The translations under genes and the position numbers were made by a program. Positions 15,856-25,378 of a DNA stretch of 29,523 nt are shown one piece after another. Source of the stretch: CAMCXT01 sp046302715 (GTDB lineage: Bacteria > Bacteroidota > Bacteroidia > M30B66); assembly GCA_046302715.1 (NCBI GenBank), contig JBKCHQ010000180.1:1-29523 (forward strand). Reading direction: 5' to 3'. The first letter of the stretch is position 1, and the number at the start of each line of letters is the position of its first letter. The notes under the pieces were generated by a model that had not been told where the DNA came from, did not search any database, and was given only the letters and a program-made list of their open reading frames with translations.

Positions 15856-16565
15856 TGCACCTATTATATATGTATAGATTTTTACACATGGCGCATTTGT
15901 TAGTTAAGCAGTTTTTGCTGGTGGCAGCATTTACCGTTTCGTGTGCATTGCAGGCTCAGTCGCCTGCAGTTTTTAATTTCGACAATGCCACAAAAGTGTC
16001 TGAGCTGCCCGAGACCGTGGTCGCAAGCAATGCTTCGTCCCCGTCTATGCAAAAGCGCTATTACCTCGACCCAGCGCAGCAGCTCTTTACGGCCGCAGAA
16101 CTAAGAGATGCCTATACCCAAATGGGAAACCTGCGTGTGTTTTACGGTACGAACCACAATGCCACCTCGCTTTGGGAAAAAACACGCGATTTAATGTTTA
16201 GCGACAAAGCCACCAGCTCGGCCAAGTGCGACGATTTATCGGCTACATTGCTGGCTGATGCTAAACCTAACAGCAAGACCGATTACAAAAATAAATTGGT
16301 GGATGTGATGGGCGATGCGTTATATGCCGATGTTCAATTCTGCCTCCATTACCTGGGCCTTCAATATTCCGATTGGGAGCTTTGGCAAGCTTATGTTGCC
16401 GATAGGGAAGTATTGATTAATGAAGTAAAAAAATTGCCCGCATTAAGCAATAGGCTTATGGCATTTATGCTCGCCGTGGATGTTCAATACACCTTGTGTT
16501 CGCAGCAACATCCCAATGTTACCTGTTTAATGCCTTCGGTATTACCTAAAAAAGATAGTAAATGA
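15855..16565 (+). CDS. secreted cysteine-containing protein of unknown function, second gene of surface unit
   Basis: No family recognised. It has 236 codons from the ATG at 15855, which overlaps the preceding stop by 1 nt (TAATG). In-frame ATGs at 15870 and 15888 would also leave a good signal peptide, MAHLLVKQFLLVAAFTVSCALQA, cleaved before QSPAV. The mature part appears mostly helical, with segments such as LFTAAELRDAYTQMGNLRVF and LHYLGLQYSDWELWQAYV, and has four cysteines (SAKCDDL, VQFCLHY, YTLCSQQ, NVTCLMP) that could form two disulfides in the periplasm. There is no sorting domain. The TGA stop overlaps an ATG of the giant gene (ATGA, 16562-16565). It shows no obvious similarity to its upstream partner. 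Confidence 0.8.
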   Translation: MHLLYMYRFLHMAHLLVKQFLLVAAFTVSCALQAQSPAVFNFDNATKVSELPETVVASNASSPSMQKRYYLDPAQQLFTAAELRDAYTQMGNLRVFYGTNHNATSLWEKTRDLMFSDKATSSAKCDDLSATLLADAKPNSKTDYKNKLVDVMGDALYADVQFCLHYLGLQYSDWELWQAYVADREVLINEVKKLPALSNRLMAFMLAVDVQYTLCSQQHPNVTCLMPSVLPKKDSK

Positions 16566-16621
16566 CCGTAAAAACCAACACTTCAAATTTTTCTTTTGTA
16601 AACAACCAAAACTCAATTAAT

Positions 16622-19600
16622 ATGAATCAATCACTTACACACGCTGCCCGAATGGGCCATCTGGCTCGGCGAACGGGCAACTGGCTGCGGTCGGGGCCTA
16701 TGCTCCTGCTAACAGCCCTGTTTTTAACGGGTGTTTTGTCTGAAGCATACGCTCAGATTACCGCCTCAACGTATAATTTTGAAACTACCTTGCCTACAAC
16801 CACTCAAGGTTGGACCAACTTGGGTGGTGGAACTATGGCACGCACCACTTCATTGCCCTGTGCCGGAACGGCATCGGTGCGTGTAAATACGTATACTTCG
16901 GGTACCGTATCTAGTTTTATTTCGCCTAATCTGGGCGCCAGCAATGGCGCTTTGGTAACAGTGAGCTTCAGTTACAAAGTAACGGTTTGGAGTGCTGGTA
17001 CTGCAGCCGCTGCGTCCAATTGGGGTAGCCTTGATGTGCAGTGGGCTACATCTACTGCAGGGCCTTGGACCTCGAGTGGTACAATAATTAATCCGTCGCC
17101 ATTTACCCAGCACGTGCCAGCTACTACTTGCACCACACGTACGGTTACGTTTACACCGGCTGCAACGGCTGCCTTTTACATCAGAATAAGAGGAACGTAT
17201 AATGGTGGTGATAATTGGATATACCTCGATAATATTAACGTTTCACAGGCAGCAGGTGCAAACTGCGCAGGCACGCCCAATGCCGGTACGGCAACCAGTT
17301 CGGCAACCGCAGCCTGTTCGGGGGCTAACTTTACGGTTTCGGCAACAGGCCTTTCAACTACAGCGGGTATTACACGCCAATGGCAGAATTCTACCGATGG
17401 CGGTGTTACTTGGAACAACATTACCGGCGCAACAGGCGTTTCGGCAGTTGTAAACCAAACTGTGGAAACACAATATCGTGTAGTGAGTTTATGTTCTTTT
17501 AGTGGCTTGAGCAATACTTCCTCGGCGGTAATAGTTCCTATGCTTACCGGTGCTTGCCAGTGTGCGGCGTATCCTGCTGTTTTTGCATCGAGTACTGCCG
17601 ATGAGGACATCTCAAACGTAACGGTAGGTACGTTAAACAACAGCTCAACGTGTGCTGTAGCGGCTACCGGGCCAGGCTCTATTTTGAATCGTTATGCCAA
17701 CTATACGGCTTCATTAGCGGGGCCATCGGCACCGCAAGGTTCTTCTGTAAACTTTAGCTTAACGCAAACTTCTTGTGGTGGGCCATATGGTAATTTCTTT
17801 CAATTGTATGTCGATTGGAACCAGAACGGTTCTTTCTTAGACGCCGGAGACCAGGTGTATTCACAGCCGGTCAATGCCACCGGAAATCAAACCGTTACTG
17901 GTTCGTTTACTGTTCCAGCAACAGCAACGCCAGGTGCCACACGTATGCGTGTGGTAAATATCGAAAACACAGCTTCTACAACAAACTATGCGCATTCGGG
18001 TTATACATGGGGCGAAACGGAAGACTACTGCTTTACGGTAACGGTACCGCCACCCTGTGCCGGTACACCTGCTCCTGGTAATACAGTAAGTAGCGTAGCT
18101 TCGGCATGCGCTAGTGTACCTTTTAATTTAAGTTTGCAAAACGCTATTTCGGGTTCCGGTGTTACGTATCAGTGGCAGTCCTCACCCGATAACGTTACTT
18201 GGACAAATATAGCAGGGGCAACTTTGCCTAGCCGCTCTCAATCACAAACGGCAGCTACTTGGTATCGTTGTGAGGTTACTTGTACGGCCTCTGGACAAAC
18301 AGGTACTTCTAATGCTATTCAGGTTACCATGGCGCCGTTCTACAATTGTGCGTATTGTGCTTCTGGTGCAACTATTGCTGGCGATGAAGATATCACCAAC
18401 GTAACGGTAGGTACCTTAAACAACAGCACGGCATGTAATGCTGTGGCAAGTGGCCCGGGTTCGGTGTCGAGTTTATACAATAACTATCGTACCACTGTTG
18501 CCGCGCCTAATTTAGCCCTAAATAGTACCATTCCGGTATCTGTGGGTATTACAGGATGTAGTGGCTTTATGTATGCCACAGGCGCCCGTGTGTTTATCGA
18601 TTACAATCAGGATGGTGATTTCACAGACGCTGGTGAGGATGTGTTTACTCCTGCTTCGCAAACAACATCCGGTGGTGCTACAACACAATCCCTTGCCGGT
18701 TCGTTTACCGTTCCGTGTAACGCTCTGCTTGGGCTTACAGGTATGCGTGTAGTAATTTCTGAACAGACAAGTAATACTATACCGGCTTGCGGTACCTATT
18801 TTTATGGCGAAACCGAAGATTATTTGGTAAACATTTCACCAGATCTTGGAGCGTGTGTAGGAACACCTGCTTCGTCAAACACCTTGTCTAGTGTTGCCAA
18901 TGCGTGCCCTTCAACTAATTTCACGCTTAGCTTGTCTGCTAGTTATCCGGGTTGCGACTTTACTTTCCAGTGGCAGCGTTCCGTTGATGGTGGCGTAACC
19001 TACTCAAACTTCGGAGCACCCTCCTTGGTAGGTACACTGGCGGTAAGCGCGCAAACCGTTACCACATTTTATCAGTGCATCATTACCTGTACAAGCAGTG
19101 GTTTAAGCACCACTTCAACTCCTGTTCAGGTAACACAAAACACCTTGTTAGCTTGTTATTGTGCATCATCGGCCACCAGCACCGCCGATGAAGAAATTTT
19201 CAATGTAACGTTAGGCTCCATTAACAACACCACCACGTGTGGTTCGGTTGGTGGTGCAGGTTCGGTAGCCAGCTTGTATAATAATTACACAGCACAGCAA
19301 ACAACCCTTACCAAAACCGCAACTTACAGCATGAATGTGGGTGCAGGTTTGTGTCCTATAAATCCAGCATCTCTTACCCAATTCCCGGGCGAGTACATCC
19401 ATGTATGGATTGACTATAACGGCGATGGAACGTATTCAGATGCAACAGAACTTGTGTATCGTACACCGTCTCCGGGACTTACCTGGTTCCAGTCGGGTGC
19501 AACCAATTCCAACTTTAACTTTACCGTTCCTGCGGGTGCCGTAACCGGTGTTGTAGGCATGCGTGTAATAGCCGTATATAACAGTGCTTTCCAAAGCTCT

Positions 19601-22600
19601 TGCGGTACCTATACATGGGGTGAGACCGAAGATTATTCGATCAACATCGTAGCGCCACCGGTATGTTCGGGTACCCCAACGCCGGGTACTTTGCCTCCAA
19701 CCTTATCGGTAATACAGAACACCACTACTACCCTGCAGCCTACCGGCTTACAGGTAGCTCAGGATCTGGTGTACCAGTGGGAGCAATCTCCAAATGGTAT
19801 TACTTGGTCGCCGGTAGTAGGTGGAACAGGTGCTAATGCTGGAGTGTACACCACACCATCAATCGCTCCGGGTACAATCTGGTACCGTTTAAATTTAACC
19901 TGTACCAACAGTGGCTTGTCTGCTGCAACAAATGGTATTCAGATTACTACCATTGGGGGTGCAACCTGCGCCGCACCGTTTGATATACCTGCAACATTTA
20001 CCAATCCGGCTACGCCATTCTCGCTTAACCTTTCATCGAACGGTGCGGGTAACGATATCTTGGCACAAGCAAGCAATACCAATTATGGTGCAGCGGGCGA
20101 GGATTTGATTTTCCGATTTACAGTGGGTGCAGGCGATGTAGGTAATTATGAATTTTCTGTAGTTAATACCTCAAACAGCCGTTTTATTGGTTGGTTCCTT
20201 AAATCAACCTGCGATGCCGCAAGTCTTTCTTTAGCTTCTGCCACATCAACGGATGGACAGTTTAACTCGGCACATGGTATTCACAACATTACCGCACCGG
20301 GTACCTATTTCTTAATCGTTGATTATCGTGCTCCGATAACGTCTTCGAATGTGTTTGTTCGTGTACGTAAAGTACCTGCAGCACCTGCAAACGACAATTG
20401 TTCGGGAGCCATCTCGCTAACTCAAGCAACACCATGTACTCCAACTGCGGGTTCTATGGCGGGTGCAACAGCGAGTGCTACACCGGTAATTTGTGCCGGC
20501 GGTAATGCCGACGACGATATTTGGTATTCGTTCTCAGCCACTTCTGAAGCGGCAGTAATTGATCTTCAAACAGCCAATAATGGTGTAGTTGAGTCAGGAG
20601 CTGATGTAGCATTCGAAGTGTACACCGGTACTTGTGCTGGTTTAACAGCGCTTGCTCCATCGTGCTACAATAACAGTGCATCGCGTGGTGTGGCTGAAAC
20701 TGCTACTATTGCCTCGGGTCTAACCGTAGGAACCACATACTATGTGCGTGTTTACGATAAGGGTGCGGGCTACGGTTCGGCAAATGGTAATATCTCCATT
20801 TGTGTTACGCCTCCTCCTCCGCCAGCAAACGACAACTGTGCTGGAGCTACCGTGCTTGCGGTAGGTGCTACATGCACGCCAACTGCTGGGTTAACTATTT
20901 CAGCAACACAATCGCAGCCTGCTGTTGCATGCAACGGATTCACCGGCAATGCTGATGATGACGTTTGGTACTCCTTTACCCTAGCGGCTAACACATTGCT
21001 TAATATTCAGGTAACGCCAACGGTAAATACATTCGATCCGGTAGTTCAATTATTCTCGGGTAATTCGTGTGCACTTACCTCAGTAGATTGCGCCGATAAT
21101 TCACTTCGAGGTGGCTTTGAGCGTTTATCGCGCACGGTGCCTCCTGGCGAATACTATGTTCGTGTGTATCACTACGGTGCTGGAACTGGTGGTGGCGGTG
21201 GCCATACCATTTGCGTAACTAATACAACTCCTCCAATTGCACCTGAAAACGACAATACCTGCGATGCTATTCCAGTAGTTGTTGAGGGTGAGTGTGTTAC
21301 GCAAGGACCATATGAATCACAGACTGCAACACGCACCCTAACATGGCCTGCGGTTGAAGGTGTTGGTTTTGGCGATCCAAGCGACGATGTTTGGTTTAAG
21401 TTTACAACCGACAATGTATCTACTTCTGTATCTATCAAGGTTCAAGGCGGTGGCGGTTACAATCCGGTAATCCAGCTTTACACCTTTACAGATTGTAAAA
21501 CAATAAATCTAACTGCTGCACCTTTAAATGCAACGGGTGCTGATGGTTTAGAGGAACAGATTGTGTTTAACCTACCGGTTAACACCTTGTGTATGGTGCG
21601 TGTTCACGACTTTAATGTTGTGCCTTCAAGTGGATTCTTTACCATTTGTGTGTCTAAAGTTCCTGCTCCACCAAACGATTTATTCCAAAACGCACAACTT
21701 TTAACCATGTTCAACTCGGTTACTTGTCCGGGTCAAACAGCGGGTTACACGGTTAATGCTACATTAGGGGATGCATCCGCAACCTGCGGTACCAACGACG
21801 ATAACGTGTGGTATGAGTTTGTAGCGACGAATACAACGGCTACCATTAATGTAACGGGTACACAAAACTTCGATCCTGCTGTTGATTTTCGTGGTGGAGC
21901 TGGTGTAGGTACTTCTATTCAGTGCGTTAATGCAACTGGAGCCAACGGTACCGAAACCATCAATGCCACAGGCTTAACCATCGGGGCGACCTATAAAATT
22001 CAGGTAATGGGTGTTGGAGCAAATCCAGCCGGTTGGGGTACATTTACCATCTGTGTTTATGGTCCTGCGGCTCCGCCACCAAACGACAATTGTGCAGGTG
22101 CCATTAATTTACCGAATGCTTCTCCTTGTGCTGTTGTTGAAGGGTATTTAACCGGTGCTACAGCAAGTGCTGTTCCGTCTCCTTGTTCAGGTACAGCAGA
22201 TGATGATGTTTGGTATAAATTTATTGCATCTTCGCCTCAGGCAACCATCACGGTTGTAGGTGGTACGCCTGCGGTGCCCGCGGATATGGTAGTGCAGATG
22301 TACTCAGGTGCTAGTTGTGGAGCATTAACCTCTGTTGGCTGTGTTGATGCAGATCCTGCACCGGGTACTGAGAACTTGGTTGTAAATGGTTTAACACCAG
22401 GAACAACCTATTATGTTCGATTGTTTACATGGTCAAATGAAGGTCCGGGTACAACTACAACGGCACCCAATCCGAACTTTACCATTTGTTACACAGGTGT
22501 ACCTCCTGCAAACGATAATATTTGCGGGGCTCAAAACGTAACGGTTTCGAGTAACTTAGTTAACATTAACACATCGAATTTAGGTGCCACAAACAACACT

Positions 22601-25276
22601 ATTGTGCCTGCAGCGCCATTTACAGATTGGAATAACGATGTATGGTTTAAGTGTACCGTACCTTCTAATGGTGTTGTGGCTCTAACAGTAACGGGTATAG
22701 GTTTCCCAGATACAAAGATTCGTGCATACACCTCATCAGACAATACGTGTAATGGTACACTAACATTGGTGGGAGCTGATGATGATTCTGGTCCTGCCTT
22801 TGGTTCGTTTGTTTATAATTCGGGTTTAACGCCTGGCAACACCTTGTTCTTTGCAGTTGATGGTTTCAGCGCCGCCAACTTTGGTACCTTCCGTCTAAAT
22901 GTGAACGATGGTTGGTTATGGACCGGTACAACTGGGTTTAATCCTACAGGTGCTCAGAACTGGGTTAACTTAGGTGTAGGCGAAACAACACCTAATCCGT
23001 TAACTGCCAACACCGTTACAGGTGCTTCGGGCCAATGGTCTACAACACCGGGTACTACAGTAATTAATATACCTGCAGTAACAAACACGCCGTTGTTTAC
23101 GTCCAATGCTACTATTGGAGGTGTTAAATTCATCGGTTCAGTATTGACGCAGACTAAAATCACGGTGAATGCTGGTTCGATACTTACCTTGAACGGAACC
23201 ACATTTGCAGGTACTGGACGTGGTGTTACCGGAACGGGTGCTGGTGGTCGTTTCGAAGGTGGTGGTCGTTTAGATATTGGTGCACAAACTGCGGGTCAAA
23301 CCGTTATCATCAATACACCTACCCGCTTCCGCTTGGCTACTACTGCTTTGGCCACGGCAAATGTTCAGTCTAACGGCAACATGATTTTCGACAATGCTGC
23401 TTCGCTTTACTCGGGTCAGGCTGGGCCTAACTCTTTAGTAAACGGTAACATTACGTATCGTCGTCAGGGTAACACAAGTGCGTTTGTTTACAACTTCTGG
23501 TCTTCACCATTAACCAATGGTCTGCTGTCATCATTGGCTGCTCCTGGATACGTTCCAAACTTGTACCAGTACAACACAGCTACTGCAACAGGCTTAGACT
23601 ATTTAGGTACACAGGCAGGATGGCAGGCGCTTACACCTTCAACCAGCATGGTTCAAGGTAAAGGCTACATTGCAACGGGTGCTGGTTTAGCAAACTTTAC
23701 TGGTTTGCCTCAGCAAGGCAATGTTAATATTGCCGGTATGACTGGTGGTGGCGGCAATAATTTCAACCTCATTGGTAATCCGTATCCGGCGCCGATTTCT
23801 GCCAATACATTCCTTACCACGAATGCATCTCGCATTACGGGTGGTGCAATGTATATATGGGATGACGACGCCACAGGTGGTTTAAATTACGCAGCTGGCG
23901 ACTTTATTATCTACAGCGGTTTAGGTACGGTTAATGGACCAAACTCAGGTGCGCCGTTCTCTGGTAATATTGGAGCGTGTCAAGGGTTCTTCGTAAACTA
24001 CAACCCTGCGGGTGGAGTTAACTTTACCTTCGACAATGCAATGAAGACCTATGGTACTAACAGTGAGTTCTTCGACATCACTACAGCCAATCGCCTCCGT
24101 TTACGTATGGAGAATGTAAATGGTGTTGGTGCTGAAGCGCTAGTTGCTTTCATTGATGACGCTACTGATGGTCCGGATAATTCATATGATGCATTGCGCT
24201 TGCAGGGTAATGCTGATTTGAGCCTTTATACCTTCAACGGTGATATGGAGTATGCTATTCAAGCATGGCCAACATTAACCAACGAACGTGTAATTGATCT
24301 GGGTACTGTTAACACGGTTGCAGGAGCTTCTACTATCTCTATGAATATGTTTGAGAATTTCGATCCTACCACAGTAGTTTATCTTGAGGATACCGAATTG
24401 GGAATCTTCCACAATTTAACTCAGGATAACAGCTACGAGTTTGAAAATTCAGGATTGAACGGAGATGCTGTTCGTTTCCGTCTACACTTCCGTGCTCCAA
24501 TCGGTGTGTCTTCAGTAATGGATTGTTCAGGTACTGAGTCAGGTAAAATCCTTGTGGGTAACCCTAACACAACACCTGTAGCAGTAGAACTTAAGAATGC
24601 AAACAACGAGGTTGTGGCTACGGCTGCTCCTTTCGTAGGTGAGCACGAATTTGTAAACCTTGCTTCCGGAAACTATTCATTAGCTATGAGCTACACGGAT
24701 GGAGGAACTATTAATCGCACAACTGCTGTTGAAAACAATGGTATGACTTCGCCTGCAAGCTTTATTGCAAGTGCTACTACTGTTTCAATTGCTGATGCCA
24801 TTATCGAGTTCCAGGGCACTGCACAAGGAGCTAGTGAATACACTTGGGATTTCGGAGATGGTACTATCGTTACCGGCGACCTTAACCCTGTTCATGCATA
24901 CAATGCCTTAGGTGTTTACACCGTAACATTTACAGCAATGAACAATGGATGTGGTTCATCAGCAACTACTACAATTACTGTAGGTGCAGATCTTACCGGT
25001 ACCAACAATGTGGCCACTACAAGTGGATTCTCCATCTTCCCGAATCCTGCTGCTAACGTAGCGAACCTATTGTTAAATCTTGATCGTTCTGAATCATCAG
25101 TTGTTGTAAGCATCCACGATGCTGCAGGCCGCTTGGTAAGCACGAAAGAGGTTAACGATGTTCGTTCAGGAGCAGTTGTAGGTTTAGATGTTGAAACCCT
25201 ATCTAATGGAGTTTATCAAGTAACTGTTGAAGGTACCAACTTTAAAAATGTTGGCCGTTTAACAATTGCTAAATAA
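16622..25276 (+). CDS. giant multidomain T9SS type A surface protein
   Basis: A protein of 2,884 aa from the ATG at 16622; an in-frame ATG at 16562 overlaps the previous stop (ATGA) but would add 20 residues before an already long signal peptide (hydrophobic core about 26-38, cleavage near EAYA). Order by residue from 16622: jelly-roll, CBM/MAM-like domain (about 46-213, ending GGDNWIYLDNINV); Ig-like 1 and GEVED 1 (to about 475); Ig-like 2 and GEVED 2 (to about 740); Ig-like 3 and GEVED 3 (to about 1010), each GEVED ending in [WY]GETEDY; Ig-like 4 (to about 1113); one divergent and six clear NDxC modules (about 1114-2097); a Gly/Thr-rich beta region with WSSPL (2293) and LIGNPYP (2383); a PKD-like domain with TWDFGDGT (about 2738-2785); and a Por secretion sorting domain from IFPNPA (about 2800). 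The sorting domain sends it through the type IX system to the cell surface. Adhesion or sugar binding is likely; the ligand is unknown. Confidence 0.93.
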   Translation: MNQSLTHAARMGHLARRTGNWLRSGPMLLLTALFLTGVLSEAYAQITASTYNFETTLPTTTQGWTNLGGGTMARTTSLPCAGTASVRVNTYTSGTVSSFISPNLGASNGALVTVSFSYKVTVWSAGTAAAASNWGSLDVQWATSTAGPWTSSGTIINPSPFTQHVPATTCTTRTVTFTPAATAAFYIRIRGTYNGGDNWIYLDNINVSQAAGANCAGTPNAGTATSSATAACSGANFTVSATGLSTTAGITRQWQNSTDGGVTWNNITGATGVSAVVNQTVETQYRVVSLCSFSGLSNTSSAVIVPMLTGACQCAAYPAVFASSTADEDISNVTVGTLNNSSTCAVAATGPGSILNRYANYTASLAGPSAPQGSSVNFSLTQTSCGGPYGNFFQLYVDWNQNGSFLDAGDQVYSQPVNATGNQTVTGSFTVPATATPGATRMRVVNIENTASTTNYAHSGYTWGETEDYCFTVTVPPPCAGTPAPGNTVSSVASACASVPFNLSLQNAISGSGVTYQWQSSPDNVTWTNIAGATLPSRSQSQTAATWYRCEVTCTASGQTGTSNAIQVTMAPFYNCAYCASGATIAGDEDITNVTVGTLNNSTACNAVASGPGSVSSLYNNYRTTVAAPNLALNSTIPVSVGITGCSGFMYATGARVFIDYNQDGDFTDAGEDVFTPASQTTSGGATTQSLAGSFTVPCNALLGLTGMRVVISEQTSNTIPACGTYFYGETEDYLVNISPDLGACVGTPASSNTLSSVANACPSTNFTLSLSASYPGCDFTFQWQRSVDGGVTYSNFGAPSLVGTLAVSAQTVTTFYQCIITCTSSGLSTTSTPVQVTQNTLLACYCASSATSTADEEIFNVTLGSINNTTTCGSVGGAGSVASLYNNYTAQQTTLTKTATYSMNVGAGLCPINPASLTQFPGEYIHVWIDYNGDGTYSDATELVYRTPSPGLTWFQSGATNSNFNFTVPAGAVTGVVGMRVIAVYNSAFQSSCGTYTWGETEDYSINIVAPPVCSGTPTPGTLPPTLSVIQNTTTTLQPTGLQVAQDLVYQWEQSPNGITWSPVVGGTGANAGVYTTPSIAPGTIWYRLNLTCTNSGLSAATNGIQITTIGGATCAAPFDIPATFTNPATPFSLNLSSNGAGNDILAQASNTNYGAAGEDLIFRFTVGAGDVGNYEFSVVNTSNSRFIGWFLKSTCDAASLSLASATSTDGQFNSAHGIHNITAPGTYFLIVDYRAPITSSNVFVRVRKVPAAPANDNCSGAISLTQATPCTPTAGSMAGATASATPVICAGGNADDDIWYSFSATSEAAVIDLQTANNGVVESGADVAFEVYTGTCAGLTALAPSCYNNSASRGVAETATIASGLTVGTTYYVRVYDKGAGYGSANGNISICVTPPPPPANDNCAGATVLAVGATCTPTAGLTISATQSQPAVACNGFTGNADDDVWYSFTLAANTLLNIQVTPTVNTFDPVVQLFSGNSCALTSVDCADNSLRGGFERLSRTVPPGEYYVRVYHYGAGTGGGGGHTICVTNTTPPIAPENDNTCDAIPVVVEGECVTQGPYESQTATRTLTWPAVEGVGFGDPSDDVWFKFTTDNVSTSVSIKVQGGGGYNPVIQLYTFTDCKTINLTAAPLNATGADGLEEQIVFNLPVNTLCMVRVHDFNVVPSSGFFTICVSKVPAPPNDLFQNAQLLTMFNSVTCPGQTAGYTVNATLGDASATCGTNDDNVWYEFVATNTTATINVTGTQNFDPAVDFRGGAGVGTSIQCVNATGANGTETINATGLTIGATYKIQVMGVGANPAGWGTFTICVYGPAAPPPNDNCAGAINLPNASPCAVVEGYLTGATASAVPSPCSGTADDDVWYKFIASSPQATITVVGGTPAVPADMVVQMYSGASCGALTSVGCVDADPAPGTENLVVNGLTPGTTYYVRLFTWSNEGPGTTTTAPNPNFTICYTGVPPANDNICGAQNVTVSSNLVNINTSNLGATNNTIVPAAPFTDWNNDVWFKCTVPSNGVVALTVTGIGFPDTKIRAYTSSDNTCNGTLTLVGADDDSGPAFGSFVYNSGLTPGNTLFFAVDGFSAANFGTFRLNVNDGWLWTGTTGFNPTGAQNWVNLGVGETTPNPLTANTVTGASGQWSTTPGTTVINIPAVTNTPLFTSNATIGGVKFIGSVLTQTKITVNAGSILTLNGTTFAGTGRGVTGTGAGGRFEGGGRLDIGAQTAGQTVIINTPTRFRLATTALATANVQSNGNMIFDNAASLYSGQAGPNSLVNGNITYRRQGNTSAFVYNFWSSPLTNGLLSSLAAPGYVPNLYQYNTATATGLDYLGTQAGWQALTPSTSMVQGKGYIATGAGLANFTGLPQQGNVNIAGMTGGGGNNFNLIGNPYPAPISANTFLTTNASRITGGAMYIWDDDATGGLNYAAGDFIIYSGLGTVNGPNSGAPFSGNIGACQGFFVNYNPAGGVNFTFDNAMKTYGTNSEFFDITTANRLRLRMENVNGVGAEALVAFIDDATDGPDNSYDALRLQGNADLSLYTFNGDMEYAIQAWPTLTNERVIDLGTVNTVAGASTISMNMFENFDPTTVVYLEDTELGIFHNLTQDNSYEFENSGLNGDAVRFRLHFRAPIGVSSVMDCSGTESGKILVGNPNTTPVAVELKNANNEVVATAAPFVGEHEFVNLASGNYSLAMSYTDGGTINRTTAVENNGMTSPASFIASATTVSIADAIIEFQGTAQGASEYTWDFGDGTIVTGDLNPVHAYNALGVYTVTFTAMNNGCGSSATTTITVGADLTGTNNVATTSGFSIFPNPAANVANLLLNLDRSESSVVVSIHDAAGRLVSTKEVNDVRSGAVVGLDVETLSNGVYQVTVEGTNFKNVGRLTIAK
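17266..19660 (+). repeat. three tandem Ig-like/GEVED supermodules within the giant gene
   Basis: Three units of Ig-like domain (opening C-GTP) plus GEVED domain (opening near ADEDI-NVTVGTLNN, closing GETEDY). Equivalent points lie 783 nt apart (17615 and 18398) and about 804 nt apart (18398 and 19202). Units 1 and 2 are nearly identical in DNA across their linker start; unit 3 has drifted. A fourth Ig-like domain without a GEVED follows at about 19664-19960. Confidence 0.85.
20390..22912 (+). repeat. six tandem NDxC modules within the giant gene
   Basis: Modules start at 20390, 20828, 21248, 21674, 22082 and 22511, so they span 136-146 codons each. The shared plan is NDNC-GA near the start, a DDDVWY-F strand about 40-55 residues in, a Y-G-C or similar turn, a YYVRVY strand, and an ICV strand before a Pro-rich linker. 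Modules 4 and 6 depart most (module 4 opens NDLFQNA and lacks that Cys). A more divergent copy with no NDNC opening precedes them at about 19962-20389. The fold resembles secreted PPC-like beta-sandwiches; that is inference. Confidence 0.85.
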
Positions 25277-25296
25277 GCCTTTTAGAATCCTCAAAT

Positions 25297-25331
25297 AAAA
25301 AAGGGGGCCCTTAACCGGGGCTCCCTTTTTT
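25297..25331 (+). terminator. intrinsic terminator after the giant gene
   Basis: A 14-bp stem (25297-25310 with 25318-25331) containing one G-T wobble pair, loop TTAACCG, and six Ts on the 3' arm. It lies 20 nt after the stop codon. The matching A-run on the 5' arm means it could also act on the other strand, where nothing nearby needs it. Confidence 0.93.
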
Positions 25332-25378
25332 ATTTTGATTATTATCCGTTTATTTGTTCTTCATAATCTATACCGCGT

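Noticed and set aside
20390..22912. Regularly spaced repeats that might suggest a CRISPR-like array
   Set aside because: The periods are over 400 nt, the similarity is at protein level, and the frame stays open throughout; they are protein modules.
16850..25143. Many open frames on the minus strand and in other frames across the giant gene
   Set aside because: They follow the low stop-codon density of a Gly/Thr/Ala-rich coding repeat; their translations show no family marks, and the plus-strand frame explains the region fully.
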